The notes: a model not told the origin generated them from the letters alone. A stretch of DNA of 64,000 bases from Campanula takesimana (GCA_026119855.1 JAOWBW010000322.1:744001-808000); one strand, 5' to 3'. Numbered from the stretch's first letter, positions 33,378 to 45,708 are shown. A program made the numbers and translations.

Positions 33378-34777
33378 ATGGCTTCCAATTCTTTTGCTCT
33401 TGATGCCAAGGTCGTTGGTGCGTATGAAAAGGACTTGGGCACTTTTGTGTATTCTTTCAAGACCCATCCCAAGAAGGCATTCATTAAAGATTTCGGGTTC
33501 CGAATTCTTTTCACCTTGCGGACGTTGAAGCCGGATTGGGATTTGTTGAGAGCTGTCGCGGCTTTCTGGGATTGCGACAGCCATACCTTCAACCTTTCAG
33601 CTAATGAAATGGTGCCGACTGTTGACGATTTCGGGGCCATCCTTGGCATGCCTTTGGCCGGTCGGATTGCCATCCCTAAATATCACCGTGGTGCCATCGA
33701 CTCTTGGGTTGGGTTACTGAATCTCCCCGTTGAGGATGTGAGGAAGATGTTGCATGGTACCGTGATTGACATAACTGAGTTGCCGATGTTCTTCATCTTA
33801 CACTCGGAGGACCCGATGGTTCAATCTTTCAAAAGAAATGCCATGGCCGTTTGTCTCTTCAGCGAAGTATTATTTGTTACACCTTTCGGGACTGCGGACG
33901 TGCAGTTGGCTGAGATTATTTTGCAAGCTAAGGAGCAGCAATTTAGTGTAATCCCTCTTATTGTAGGGGAGACGTTGCACGGCCTGATGAGTTACATAGG
34001 ACGGGCAAGATGTGTCGGGGAAGCCCTTTGCTCTTGACCATATGGCTCCGAGAACACTTCAGAATTTATTCTCCGGATGGTGATTTATCTCCTTTTGCTG
34101 TTCATAGGAGGAAGTTGTTGATCCGGGATTTATCTGAAGATGATTGGAAGAAATTATTTGCCTCTAGGGTGACCGTCGATATTGAGTGGTGTCCTCCTTC
34201 TTGGGGTCTTCGTCCTTTTGTGGAATGGACTCTTGGTTTTCAGCACGTGGTTGTACCCGGTTTGAGAGATTCTTCGTTTTACCAGCCAGAGCGGGTTCTG
34301 CGGCAGTTCGGTCGTCAACAGACAATTCCTTTTCCGAGGGATGGAATGCTTCGTCCAGTTGCTTACATGGGTCGTGGCTTCTCGAGTGAGCTTCAGTCGG
34401 CTTGGGGAGATGACCGCAATCGTTGGGCTTTCGCTCCTCTGTATCGGGGGAGTGTCTTCCTTCCCGAGAGCTACTTGGACTATTTATTTGGCACCCTTTA
34501 CCGTGGCACCACTTGGGTTGATGTGCTTCGTGCCGAGTTGTTGGGACAGGGTTTTGAGCCTAGCAGCACTTTGAGATATAGGGAGGCTGCTGCTGATTCG
34601 AGTAACATTCTCGCTGACCCTTTCGGTACTCCTTTGGATGACTTTTATGCTAGGAGACGTGTTGCAACACAGAAGGTTTCGGTGCGTATTAGTGCTCCTC
34701 CGTTACCCAAGAAGAAAAGGATTGAGAGACGATCGGGTGGTCCTTTGAAAGCTAAGAGAAAATTGGATTTTCTTTAG
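33378..34777 (+). pseudogene. Antisense ORF of the gypsy element, plant-mobile-domain-like, one frameshift
   Basis: Runs opposite to gag-pol, between integrase and the 3' LTR. ATG at 33378 in a good plant context (TTCCATGGCT). Frame 1 covers 33378-34037 and frame 2 34010-34777; the shift lies in the overlap near 34010-34037, so about 466 residues in all. The pattern WDCDSHTFNLSANEMVPTVD followed by FGAILGMPLAGR resembles plant mobile domain/DUF7745 proteins, a fold shared by MAIN-like host proteins and gypsy antisense ORFs. A Lys/Arg cluster PKKKRIERR near the C-terminus looks like a nuclear localisation signal. A TATA-like CTATAATAT lies about 100 bp upstream, and AATAAA-type signals follow at about 34845 and 34883. 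So it is laid out like a gene with its own promoter. Confidence 0.75.
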
Positions 34778-34939
34778 TACCCTAAGAGATTGCAATTAGA
34801 CCACTTTGTTTTAGGATTTAATATTTTGATGTCTTTTGTTGCTCAATAAATCCGTTGTAATGGTTTGAATAGTTCATTGAATGAATAAAAGTTGCATTTT
34901 GTTATTTGAAGTGAATTGGGTATTTTTGATATGTTTTAG

Positions 34940-35185
34940 ACCGCACCCGAAGGTTGCCTACGTTCCTCCAGTTGGGAGGCTCAGGTCTTCGTAGTTCAAA
35001 CAAACAAAGACCATTTTTTTTTTTTTTTTTTTGTGCACCCTGTTTTTTGCCTAGACCGCCCTTTCGGGTTTTCAATCTAGCGGGCTTCTTTTTTGCACGT
35101 GCTCTAATTTTTGCCTAGGCCGCCCTTGCGGGTTTTCAACCTAGCGAGCGATTTTTTTTTATTTATTTTTTTTTTTTTTTGTTAT
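34940..35185. repeat. Paired hairpin-like motifs between the converging gypsy ORFs
   Basis: A unit of about 38 bp (GCCTAGACCGCCCTTTCGGG, then TTTTCAATCTAGCGGGC) at 35048-35085 recurs at 35113-35150 as GCCTAGGCCGCCCTTGCGGG, then TTTTCAACCTAGCGAGCG. Each can fold (CTAG/CTAG and CCGCCC/GGG pairings) and is followed by a T-run. Just before them, 34950-34998 holds TTGCCTACGTTCCTCC...GGGAGGCTCAGGTCTTCGTAG, also foldable. Confidence 0.6.
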
Positions 35186-35197
35186 GGTCTTTGTTTA

Positions 35198-36501
35198 TTA
35201 AGCGTAGAACCTCTTGAGCTTGTCGAGGTTGACCTCCTTTGGCAGCTGGTCACCATCTAAATCCACGAGCCGGACTGCACCACCGCTTAGTATCTTTTTG
35301 ACCACGTACGGACCGATCCATCGGGGTCCCCATTTCCCCAGGGGATTCATGGCATTAGGAGGATGTTGTCTTAAAACCAAATCTCCCACATTGATGTTTC
35401 GAGGCTTCACCTTTTTGTTGAAAGCTCTTGCCATCCTTTGCTGATACGCCCTTGTGCGTTCGAGTGCTCTTAACCTTTTCTCGTCGAGCAAGGCTAGTTG
35501 TTCATATCGACTTTGCATCCAGTCGACCTCGTTGACTTGATTCTCGAGGAGGAACCGTAGAGATGGGACTTCAAGTTCGATAGGGAGTACGGCTTCAGAA
35601 CCATAGACCAATGCATAAGGAGTTTCTCCTGTTGCGGATCGTATTGATGTGCGGTAGCCCCACAATGCTAATGGTAGCTTCTCGGGCCAATCCCTTCCTG
35701 TTGAGGCCATTTTCTTGACGATGGTCTCGATGGTCTTATTTGCTGCTTCGACTGCGCCATTTGCTTGGGGCCGGTAAGGAGATGACTTGTGCTTGGTGAT
35801 CTTGTATTCTACCAAAAGTGCATCCATTTCCTTCTCGAAGTGAGAGCCGTTGTCGGAAATGATTTCATGAGGCACGCCGTATCGGCACATGATATTAATC
35901 TTTACAAATTCGGCCACTTTCTTGGCGTTGAGGGTTCGATAGGCTTGTGCTTCGACCCACTTTGTGAAGTAGTCGACTGCCACTAGGACGAATGACTGCC
36001 CATTGCTCCCGGCAGGATGAACTTTACCGATGATGTCTATCCCCCAACAAGAGAAAGGCCAAGGTGTGACCATGTTGTAAAGTTGTGAGGGTGGAGCATG
36101 TTGCAGATTAGCGTGGAATTGGCACTTGGCACACCTTTTGACTTTCTCGATACAGTCTCATTCCATAGTGCTCCAATAGTAACCAATGCGAAGTATCTTC
36201 TTGACTAGCATAAACCCATTCATGTGGGGTCCACATTCTCCTTCGTGCACTTCACACATTATCTCTTGAGCTTCGTTCTCATTGGCGCATAAGAGATTGA
36301 TCCCGTCGTGGTGCCTTTTATAGACTCGGTCCCCAATCAGTACGTACCGAGAGGCTAACCTTTGCAGAGCTGCTTGAGACTTCTTATTGATGTTCTCGGG
36401 ATAAGTGCCGTCTTTGAGGAAGTTCATGATATCCGAATACCACGGAGAGTTTGTTTGAACCTCGTTGATCTCGATACTCATGAAATATGCCGGACTGTTC
36501 C
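35198..36501 (-). pseudogene. Gypsy integrase with linker and zinc finger
   Basis: From the solo-LTR border: a connector (SPWYSDIMNFLKDGTYPENI), an HHCC zinc finger whose His half ends before and whose Cys pair (CAKC) follows a TGA at about 36156, then the catalytic core from about 36073 (WGIDIIGKV, VDYFTKWVEA, ISDNGSHF; the DDE glutamate after SSPYRPQANGAVEAANK) and a C-terminal domain ending LKRFYA at 35198. In this family it joins cDNA ends to host DNA. One nonsense change splits it. Confidence 0.88.
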
Positions 36502-38019
36502 TGTTGGGTTTCCAAGTAACATGCGCAGCGGAATATAGCAATTAAAATTTTAAGAAACCCAAAGCCATGGATCCGTTCATATGATTAAATCAAATACAAC
36601 AAGATGAATAGAGGAATAACTAACCCTTGATGGCTATGAATTTTCTCTTGATCTTTGGTGGAGAAACTTGAAGACTTGATCACGATCACAAAGCTTGAAC
36701 ACGAACTTTGAAGATGATGATTTTCACCCTCTAGCGGTATCCACACTTCGAACGAATATCAAAGGAGCTTCTTTGATCTTGGTTGCTAGACCAATAATTG
36801 TAAAACACGCTTTCACAATTTAATAAAGAACTATATGGAATTTATTTTGTGAATTATTTTGTTCCTCAATCAATGATATCTTAGAACAAAATAAAATCTC
36901 TCTCAAACTCTTTGAGACTCACAAAAGGCACTAGTTAATATGGTCTGGCCGAATTGGTGTTTTTATACACAATTAAGACCTATTCCAAATAGGTAACTTG
37001 TGCCAAAAACCATTCCTAATCGAATTAGGAAATTTCCAATCGGCATACCGGGCGCCCGCCTGGTCCTACCCAGGCGCCGCTTGTTTGGACAGAAAGTCCA
37101 ATTCTTTTCCGGCTTGTTCAGGCGCCCGCCTGGTGCAACCCAAGTGCCCGCTTGGTTGACCAGAAGGCCCAGAACTTTCCAGAAATTCCTTGGAAGTCCT
37201 CCGACCCTAAATGCCAATATAGTCCTTTTATTTAAGATTCGTTCTATTGTGTGTGACCCTCTAGGATTATACTAAGTTGGCAATGGGCTCAAACATGATC
37301 CCATAAGATATGATTAGGTTCTAGCAAACCGTCATACCTACCCAAATAGTATAACTAGATACAAGTTCGCATTCCTTTAGAATATATCACAATCCCTTTG
37401 TCCACAATGTCATTGAACACAAGTCATGGTCAAACAGTCAACTTGTTTTGTTCAATACTTTCTCGATTCCGAATATGTTGATAATTCAAATGCTATTGAT
37501 CCAATCAATCCATTTGAGTCCGGCTGAACATTTCATCAACATCATTCCTTCGAGGGGCCCAAGCTTGACATCTCTCCGTGGAGGGACAAATCCATTTAGC
37601 TTATTATTCTTCCCAACGGGAATCCGATTATGCCAATCATACCCTTTATAACTACCGTGTTAAGGTAGCGTTTGAATATGTCAAACATAATGTTCATCAA
37701 GTGGAAGACTATAATAACTTCATGTCTAAGGATTCAAATGACATAACTAATATGAGATATATGTATGACATAGACCATGACATAAATCTCATACAGCGGG
37801 TCATGTCCAGTACCTTGTTCCAAACAAGTACCTATAAATCTAACATGATCATCCCATGATCATTTAACCTTTATACTAGTGCTTAACAAGTACTAGGGAC
37901 GGGGATTATTATAAGTAAACATGAACAACAATAATAATCAAAACATCTCTTTATTGATATGAAATAAATGATAACAATTACAACGTTTATTAAACGTGCC
38001 TAGGGCACCACTACCAACA
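36502..38019 (-). mobile_element. Copia solo LTR inside gypsy pol
   Basis: 1,518 bp, TGTTGGGTTTC...CTACCAACA on the plus strand, flanked by GTTCC at 36497-36501 and 38020-38024. It is homologous along its length to the E1/E2 LTRs in minus orientation, with TATA at 36961-36967. No internal region: the product of LTR-LTR recombination. It interrupts pol exactly between the second RNase H and the integrase connector, and the frames on both sides match across one copy of GTTCC. The CpG-rich words at 37049-37155 differ in sequence from those of E1/E2 LTRs though their placing is the same. Confidence 0.92.
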
Positions 38020-38024
38020 GTTCC

Positions 38025-39590
38025 TTCGAGCAATTTTGAAAGGCTTCACCATTTTCCCTTTGGGCATTTCAACTAATGAAGCTATAGTGGCCAGTGCATC
38101 AGCAAAGCGATTCTTATCCCTTGGCATGTAGTTGAAAGTGATCTCTTGGAATTGTTCAACCAGTTCTTCAAGGTGCTGACCATACTGTTGGAGAGTCGGG
38201 TCTTGGGTTCGCCATTTACCCGATTGCTGATTGATAAGGAGCAAAGAGTCGCCGAACACTTCTAGTTCCGTGACGTTTCTTTCGAGAGCTGCTTCGAGCC
38301 CTGCTATGCATGCTTCGTACTCGGCAATGTTGTTGGTAGCTTCGAATTCCAGGCGTATGGCAATGGGAGTGTAGATGTCTTTTGGATCGACAAGCAATAC
38401 CCCATACCAAAACCGTGTTTATTGGCGGCGCCATCGAAAAAAAGTTGCCACTTGTCTTCCTCGGTTGCAGTACAAATTAAATGCTCGTCGGGGAACTGTA
38501 CATCTTCCCCCTTCACTTCGTCACACGGTAATTCGGCAAGCTGGTCACTGAACACTTTCCCCCTGACGGATTTTAGTATGACGTAAGTGATATTATAGCC
38601 GGCGAGCATGAAGTACCATTTGGCTATTCTTGTTGACATGAAAGGCTTCTCGAAGATGTAGCGGAGAGGGTCCACCTTTGCTATTAGCTTGATCGGAAAA
38701 GCTTCCATATAGTGTTTGAGCTTTTGAGTGACCCAAACTAATGCTGCACATGACTTCTCTAAGACAGAGTAGTTCTTTTCGCCTCCTTGGAATCGGCGAC
38801 TGACAAAATAAATGGCGTTCTCCTTTGTGGACTCTCGTTGTTCTTGTGCTAACATAGCCCCTAGGGCTTCATCATTGACAGTGAGATAAAGCAACAGAGG
38901 TTTCTCCTTGTGTGGTGGAACTAGAACAGGAGGGTACGTCAAGTAATGCTTTACTTGATCGAAGGCTTCTTGGCACGCGTCGGTCCATTCTAGAGCCACA
39001 TTCTTCTTGAGTAGCTTGAAGATTGGCTCGCACATGGAAGTGAGTTGGTGTACAAACCGACTGATGTATTGTAGTCTTCCCATGAAACCTTTAATCTCTT
39101 TCTGCGTCTTTGGAGGAGGCATGTCAATGATTGCCTTGATTTTGGAGGGGTCTACTTCGATTCCCCTTTCAGTGACCATATAACCAAGAACTTTGCCTCG
39201 GATAACCCCGAATGTGCACTTTGCAGGGTTGAGCCTCATCTTGTGTTGACGGAGCCTTTCGAAGAACTTGCGGAGATCGATTAGGTGTTGACCATCGGTT
39301 CCTTTGGAGTGAATGATCATGTCGTCCACATAGACCTCGATTTCTTTGTGAATCATATCGTGGAACAAGTCTGTCACGGCTCTTTGGTAGGAAGCCCCAG
39401 CATTTCTTAACCCGAATGGCATGACTGTGTAGCAAAAGGTACCCCACGGTGTTTTGAAGGCTGTCTTGTGTTGATCTTCCTCGGCCATGAGAATCTGATT
39501 GTACCCAGCGAACCCATCCACGAATGAGCGAACCTCGTAGGCAGCAGTGGAGTCGACTAGCATGTCGATATTAGGGAGTGGAAAAATCAT
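38025..39590 (-). pseudogene. Gypsy RT body, RNase H and second RNase H
   Basis: RT from about 39590 (FPLPNIDMLVD, FVDGFAGYNQI, TPWGTFCYTVMPFGLRNAGA) with the catalytic YVDD at about 39325, the connection/RNase H (LLLYLTVNDEALGAMLAQE, NYSVLEKSCAALVW), then a second RNase H (WQLFFDGAANKHGFGMG; EATNNIAEYEACIAGLEAAL; VFGDSLLLI; DALATIAS). The second domain is split by a one-base loss in a G-run near 38403. Dual RNase H is a marker of Tat elements. Confidence 0.9.
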
Positions 39591-42500
39591 CCTTTTGGGA
39601 AGCTTTGTTTAAATCCCGGAAGTCTACACAAACTCGAACCTTGCCGTTCGCCTTCCTGACTGTCACAATGTTGGCTAACCATGTCGGATACTCGATAACC
39701 TTGATGAAACCCACACTGAGGAGCTTCTCAATCTCTTCTTTGACCTGCAGAGACCATCCTGGCTTGATCTTTCTGAGCTTCTGCTTTACTGGACTGGTAT
39801 CTTCTCTGATCGGGATCCTGTGCTCCACTACCTTTCTGTCTAAACCCGGCATGTCTTTGTATGACCATGCGAACACATCCAAGAACTCCCGTAGTAATGC
39901 AGTCAATCTGTCTCTGTCGTCTCCCTTGAAGAAGCTTCCAATCTTGGTTTCTTTTGGCTCTTCTTCGGTACCCAGATTAACAACATGCAATTCTTCGTCA
40001 GCCTTTGGACCATTCTCGCCACGACTACGGACTTGTTGAGCAAGTTCATTTAAGTATGTTGTGTTTTCGTGGTCTATTTCATCATAGTTTGAATCGTTAT
40101 TAACTTGTTTGTTAAGTTCATTATTAGTTAATTCATCATTTATGATGTTTGCAATCTCAGGGTACTCAGAAATATCAAATTTTTTATTAGCAAAGAAAGG
40201 AAACACACGCTCGGCTATGGCCTCCAAATCCTCTTGGGTGAGGGTATTAGAGACACTCTCGGACTCGAAAGTAAGTGTGAGCTGCTCTTCCTTTGTTGTT
40301 GTGCGGGGTATGCAACCCATTTCTTGGACTAAGAATTCCTCGGATACCACGGGCCCTTTTGTTGAATACCAATTGTTGATCGGCTCGGAGCTTGGCGGGA
40401 TCTCACTGAGAGTTTCGTTCATGATGACGGTGTCATGGATGGCGTTAACTTGGCATTTATTCATCACGGCGAGCTCTTCAAACATGGAGGCTAAATCTGT
40501 CAGTTCTTCCCCCACGGTGATTTCTGTCTCGGACTCTATAGTCATCTTCCTCCCCCACCATTCACGGGGCGACATGGGAGTTGGTTCTCTTTCGGATATC
40601 TGGACCTCACAATCGGAGAAGATTTCGAGGCCGGGCTTTTTGGCACCTTTATTGTTAACCCACGGCTCGGGAAAGATCATGTATGGAACGTCTTCCCCTT
40701 GGCGGACAAAATAACCATTCAACGTCTTGCGATAAGGCCTTAGATTAGGGACTTCATATCGACGGCCTTCTTTACGAGCTCGGGCCTTTTCGTTCTTGAT
40801 CGCTTGCTCTTGTTTCAAGTCTTCTTTGGAAGGCTCATACCCCAAACCGAAGGTGTTCTTGACAAATGGGACTTGCACGGGATGTAGGATTCCTTGCTGA
40901 TATTTCCCTAAGCCTAAACCAGGGAAGTAGTCCATATTCCTCATTATGCGGAGGACTTTGTGATTGCTGGGGGTCCATGATCCGTTTCCCCTTTCTTTAT
41001 CAATGGCGTTGATTGAGACGCCGGAGAGAGTGGAGTCTGGTAGACCATGCTGAACTTGGTGGACGGGCTCACCTTTTCTGTGGATAGTGATGTTTTCAGC
41101 CATTACGGTCACTATTTCATCACCATTTCGGATCTTGACACATTGGTGGAGAGTTGACGGTACGGCATTAGCACTGTGAATCCATGGTCTACCCAACAGT
41201 AAGTTGAACGAGGCCGGGATATCAAGCACTTGGAATGGAACGGACATGACCATGCTCCCAAACTCAATGTCTATTTCGATCATACCCATGACTGTACGGG
41301 CGGTGCTGTCATAACCTCGGATTACTTGAGTAGAAGGCTTCAAATCAGAATCCTTAAGCCCCAGTATGCCCATGATTCTACCAGGCATGAGATTGAGTGC
41401 GGAACCACCGTCCACGAAGACTCTTGAGACGGGCCTCCCCCTTGCTCGTACCTTGAGGTAAATAGCTTCGTTGTGGTCGGAACCAAACGGTGGAAGGTCC
41501 ATATCGGCAAAGGTGATGACGTTGCCAAAATGAATGTGACCAATCATTGCCGTGAGGTCCTCGGGAGTAGTATCGGGAGAAACTGATGTATCATCGAGAT
41601 TGCGGATGACAAGATCTCGGTGTTTCTTTGAGGATGCAATGAGGTCCCAAATAGAGATGTTGGCTTGAGTTTTCTTGAGTTGGACAAGTAGAGGATCTTC
41701 GGGAGCGTTGTGAGCTTGCGGCTTTTGAGAAGAGGAGCTCGGTGCGGAAGTGGAAGGGTTGCTTGTTATGACTCGACCGGATCGAGTTAGCATGTTGACG
41801 TTCCCATCTTGCTTCTTTTTCCTATTCTCTAGTACTTCCCTCATTACCTCATCGTAAGTCACTACATAACAAGAATTGTCAAGTTTATTCATAACATTGG
41901 GGCCCCCATTCATAATTGGGATTGAATGGGTGGTCCCCTCGAGTTCTCCTATCTCTATTACATTGACATGCTCGTCATTAGTCACTACAAATTCTTTCTT
42001 ATCTATGAGATCTTGAATGACATTGCGTAGAACGAAGCATTCCTCGGTGGTATGGCCACTATATTGGTGGTAGCCACAATACTTGTGGTGAGCATGATTG
42101 GGGTGGACCATCTTGGGTTGGTACCCTTGCACGGGTGTGACTTGACCCTTTGCCTTGAGGACCTCGAACACTTCGGTTTGAGTCATGCCTTGGAGAGGCG
42201 TGTAGACACGGTCACTTCGGGACTTCTTCCCTTGAGGTGGAGGAACCTTTTTGTAATTCCCCTTGTCAATAGTGACGGCGTTGACCGAGGCCTCTTTTGT
42301 GGAGTTGGAAGCGGCCTTGTAGCGGTAAGTAGGAGTGGTCTTCTTAATCTCATTGAGCAAGTCATCCATGCGTACCCCCGCCTCATACATTTGGGAGAAG
42401 TCGGAGTAGCAAGCCCCACTTAGGTGAGTACGGAGATCAATCTTGAGACACTTGAGAAATATGTCCATTTGCTCCTTTGTGTTTGGCCTCTCAACAATTT

Positions 42501-43271
42501 CAGAGAGTTTGTCATTCCATCTCCTTGTGAAGTCGATGAAGGACTCATTGTCTCGTTGAGTAGTGTTCTCTAGCTCTTTCCTTGTGGGCCGGTGAGTGGT
42601 GTTGCCTTGGTATTGGTTCTTGAAGGCAAGCATGGCGGAGTCCCAATCAAGACGGACAGTGAGCGGGAGAGTAGCATACCAATCTTTTGCCGCCCCCTCG
42701 AGAGTGAGAGGGAAGCATTGAGCCATCACCTTGGTGGAGACCTTCTTTGGAACCATTGCCCAAATATAAGTCTCAATGTGAGCCATAGGACAAGAGTTGC
42801 CCTTGAATTTGCTTATGTTGGGCATCTTGAACTTATCGGGAAGAGCGGCCATAGTACTCATGAGGATGGATGATTGATAAAGGCTTGTGTAGGAGCCTTT
42901 CCCCATGTTGAGCCCATTGAATTTTTGGTCGATGTAGGCCATGATAGAATCCACCATTTTGGGCTCATTGTTCTCGGAACTTGGTTCCCCCATTTTCTTG
43001 GTGCGGGTGTTGACATAAGGACTCTTGAACAAACCCTCGGTCCATTCGGATTCATCATCATTTTCTTGTTCTTTCCCTTGGCAAGGTTGGTGAGCTTTTC
43101 TTTCATTAGCTCCATTTCGGCCTCGTGGGCCTCCCTTTGGCTGTCGAGGTGGGATTGCCAAATGTCGTCTTTGCTTTGTGCCTCTTTGTTAAGGGTGGAG
43201 ACTTGCTCTTGGAGGAGTTGGACCATGGTTGAGAGCTGTTCGAGAGACATGGTGTTGCTGTTGCCGGTCAT
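39571..43271 (-). pseudogene. Gypsy gag, protease, G-patch-like region and RT start
   Basis: Start ATG 43271 (MTGNSNTMSLEQLSTMVQLL, coiled coil); a one-base shift near 43070 leads to the long frame ending at 39571. Gag core: KFKMPNISKFKGNSCPMAHI, LTLEGAAKDWYATLP, SFIDFTRRWNDKLSEI; CGYHQYSGHTTEEC (zinc-knuckle-like CxxHxxxGHxxxxC) at about residue 360 of the long frame. Protease: VFVDGGSALNLM (DGG where DSG/DTG is usual). Then DYFPGLGLGKYQQG, a G-patch-like segment seen in Tat/Ogre pol, and the start of RT (IPIREDTSPVKQKLRKIKP, VRVCVDFRDLN). One extra T in the run near 39590 moves RT into the next frame. Ordinary for the family apart from the breaks. Confidence 0.88.
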
Positions 43272-43451
43272 GGTTGATGTTGGAGCTGTTGGAGTGATCT
43301 CTTCACGGACTAACCGATTTGCTGAATCCCGGTAGACTTTGTAAGTACCAATTGAACCTATATTGCAGAAGAGGCCCTTGTCAGTCTTGAGTAACACTTG
43401 AGGTCCATGAAGAGGCTTAGAACACACAGTTGGGCACACGACTCGAACCAC

Positions 43452-44603
43452 ATAAGAAAAGACCCCTTTTTTTTTTTATAAGTCGGAGGGAATGAATCCC
43501 TTTTGGGGTTTCTAAGAAAATAATGGAATCGTCACACTAGTATATAGACCATCTCGCGGTCCCATATACTCATCGGATTCCATCGCGCTTGTGAATCCTA
43601 CATGTGTCGGGATTAAACTAAATTAATGTAGTAAAGCATACATGCGGGGACGGATTTTTATTTTCGTCCAAAATAACCACTTTTTAGGGACGGATTTTTA
43701 TTGCGTCCATTTCAACAAGTTGGCATGTATGATTTGAAGACATTAGTTTAGGGAAATCTCGGTACATGGAAACCGACTTGAGTCACGGAGTGTTAGACCC
43801 TAACTAGAATTGTGTGGTTTGTGTTCGGCTTGAATATGAGGCTCAAAGGTCACCCCCGGCATGTAGTCTTGAACTACGCCACGGGCTGAGGTTTACCGAT
43901 TCGAAAGAGCCAAGGTCTGGTGGAGCTTGAAACTTTCTAGGACGGGCCTCGACGGGTTTGGGGTTGGACTTGTGCGACTCGATAGTGAGCAGTTCATAGG
44001 AATATGTGCATGTAGTGTGAGGTCTATCAAGTGACAAATTTTTTTTTATTTTTTTTTTATTTTTTTTTGAAAAGAAAGAAAAACACACAAAACACATAAG
44101 CACATAAAATTACAACTCCCGAATCACCCGTGTGACCGGTAAATAAAACACAAAATTAAAACAGTCCGAGGGTTCAATTCTGTTCTGATGCAGGCAACTG
44201 TGCCCACACCCCACTGTTCTGCTCAGTCACTGAAACCTGTTTCTGTTCTGGAAACCAACCCAGAAGCGTGCGCCTCTGAGTGCTGATGTGGGACGCGCGC
44301 GCATGTCGAAATGCTTATGGGAGGCGCGCGCTTCTGGGGCACACCTGTCAGAATGTCAGACTTTGGACTCAGGGGATTGCCCTGGTCCCATGTTCATATT
44401 GTAACCCCTACAGAAGTGATTAGTGCAGAATAACAGAAGAAGAAGATGAAGAACATGAAGAAGTGGGTGATTCTGGTTCTTGATGCGGGATGCACGCGCC
44501 TTAGGCTTAAAAGGCCAGACGCGCGCGCCTCCCCCATCAGGAAACAGAATGCCCAGAAAAGATGTAGATTTCGATCAAAATGCAAGTTTAACCCTCAAAT
44601 AAG
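43452..44603 (-). other. Gypsy 5' leader
   Basis: Long untranslated leader between PBS and gag. It has a repeated pair GGGACGGATTTTTATT..CGTCCA at about 43647 and 43687, a T-run (44038-44069), and CpG-dense words at 44265-44336 and 44485-44532 (GACGCGCGCGC, GGAGGCGCGCGC). No ORF is supported. Confidence 0.6.
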
Positions 44604-44621
44604 TCCCCAGCAGAGTCGCCA
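44604..44621 (-). other. Gypsy primer-binding site
   Basis: TGGCGACTCTGCTGGGGA on the minus strand, one base after the 5' LTR end. It has the form known for Tat/Ogre elements, attributed to an Arg tRNA; the tRNA identity is from memory. Confidence 0.75.
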
Positions 44622-44622
44622 C

Positions 44623-45602
44623 TGTAGATACCCCGGGGAACCACGGCTTGGCTAGAGCGCGTGTGTTATCCTAGGATGTCTAACTTGTTTTTAGAGTCGC
44701 CACCTGTGTTTTGAGGAACATAAGAAAAACCTATAGATTGTAGCCTAAGTTTGATTACGAAAACAGAGATTCTTTGTTTTGAGGTTCGGGGGTTAGATTA
44801 CGAGATGGGAAGTACCGAAACACCCATCTCACCCAACTAAAGTTGGTCTTGCTTGATCAAAATCTACATGAATGAAAATGTTCTTCTTCTTCTTCTTTAA
44901 GTCATGAAAAGGGGGGGTGGTTAAAATAGGATTTGGAATGTAGGAGATGACTCCTTAACCAACCTCAATGAGATGAGGTGATCATTAGAGTCATGTCCCA
45001 AAATGATTTGGGTGATTGCACATTTGATTAAAGTAAAAGGAAAGAGAGGAGATGAAGTAGAAAAGAAAGGAAAAGATGGACTTTTACCTACAATTTGAAG
45101 AACTTCAAATGTTGCTTAATGAGATCCTTGGAGAACCTTTAGAAAGTGATTTTTGTCTAGTTTTTGATCGGGTTTTTTCTATGATTTTTCGATCCCTGAA
45201 AATGGAGGTAAAGAGAGGTTTTTATAGGTGAAAGAGGGGTGTTTTTGGTGCCAAAACTCAGTCACCAAGAAATCCTTCCGGGCAAAATCCTGTAAATTGA
45301 GCAAGGGAGGGAATCCTGGCCAGAAATCTGTAACTGACGCCCAGAGGCGCGCGCTTCCTGCTTTGGGGGCGGGAGGCGCGCGCGCCTGGCTCCTCCTGTC
45401 GGAGGCGCGCGACTCAGAGAAGGTAATTTTGACAGAATGGACTAGAAAGTCAGCCCTGTCATTCAGTTTAGTCCCTGGACTTAACGAAGTCATTCAGGAA
45501 CTTAACGGAAGTGACAGAAACTAACGAGAAACACTTAAAATGGGGAGAAACACAAAATCAAATGTGCAATCGGGGTGAGCGGTCCAAGGCGGGGTGTCTA
45601 CA
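44623..45602 (-). repeat. 5' LTR of the gypsy element
   Basis: 980 bp; TATA at 45219-45226 in minus sense; CpG words at 45345-45411. Pairs with 30543-31523. Confidence 0.92.
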
Positions 45603-45708
45603 CAAGTCAACTTCCCTCATAAATGGTGAGTCAGTGAAAGTACGGGCGCCACGTTAGCAGGGTGACGTGGCCGAATGGGGGACGCGCGTGCGAAGTCTTT
45701 GCGCGCGC

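Larger units (their letters stand above)
30543..45602 (-). mobile_element. Tat-like Ty3/gypsy retrotransposon with antisense ORF and 3' tandem array
   Basis: LTRs 30543-31523 and 44623-45602, TGTAGA...TCTACA, differ by about eight substitutions and one 1-bp indel by eye, so the insertion is fairly young. CAAGT is duplicated at 30538-30542 and 45603-45607. Minus-strand order: 5' LTR, PBS, long leader, gag, protease, RT, RNase H, a second RNase H, integrase, then an ORF on the opposite strand, a 76-bp tandem array, 3' LTR. Two RNase H domains, the PBS and an antisense ORF between pol and 3' LTR are features reported for the Tat branch. Several frameshifts and one insertion break pol. Confidence 0.92.

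Noticed and set aside
39578..40714. Long plus-strand frames opposite gypsy gag-pol
   Set aside because: They are shadows of the minus-strand coding region; no recognisable domains.
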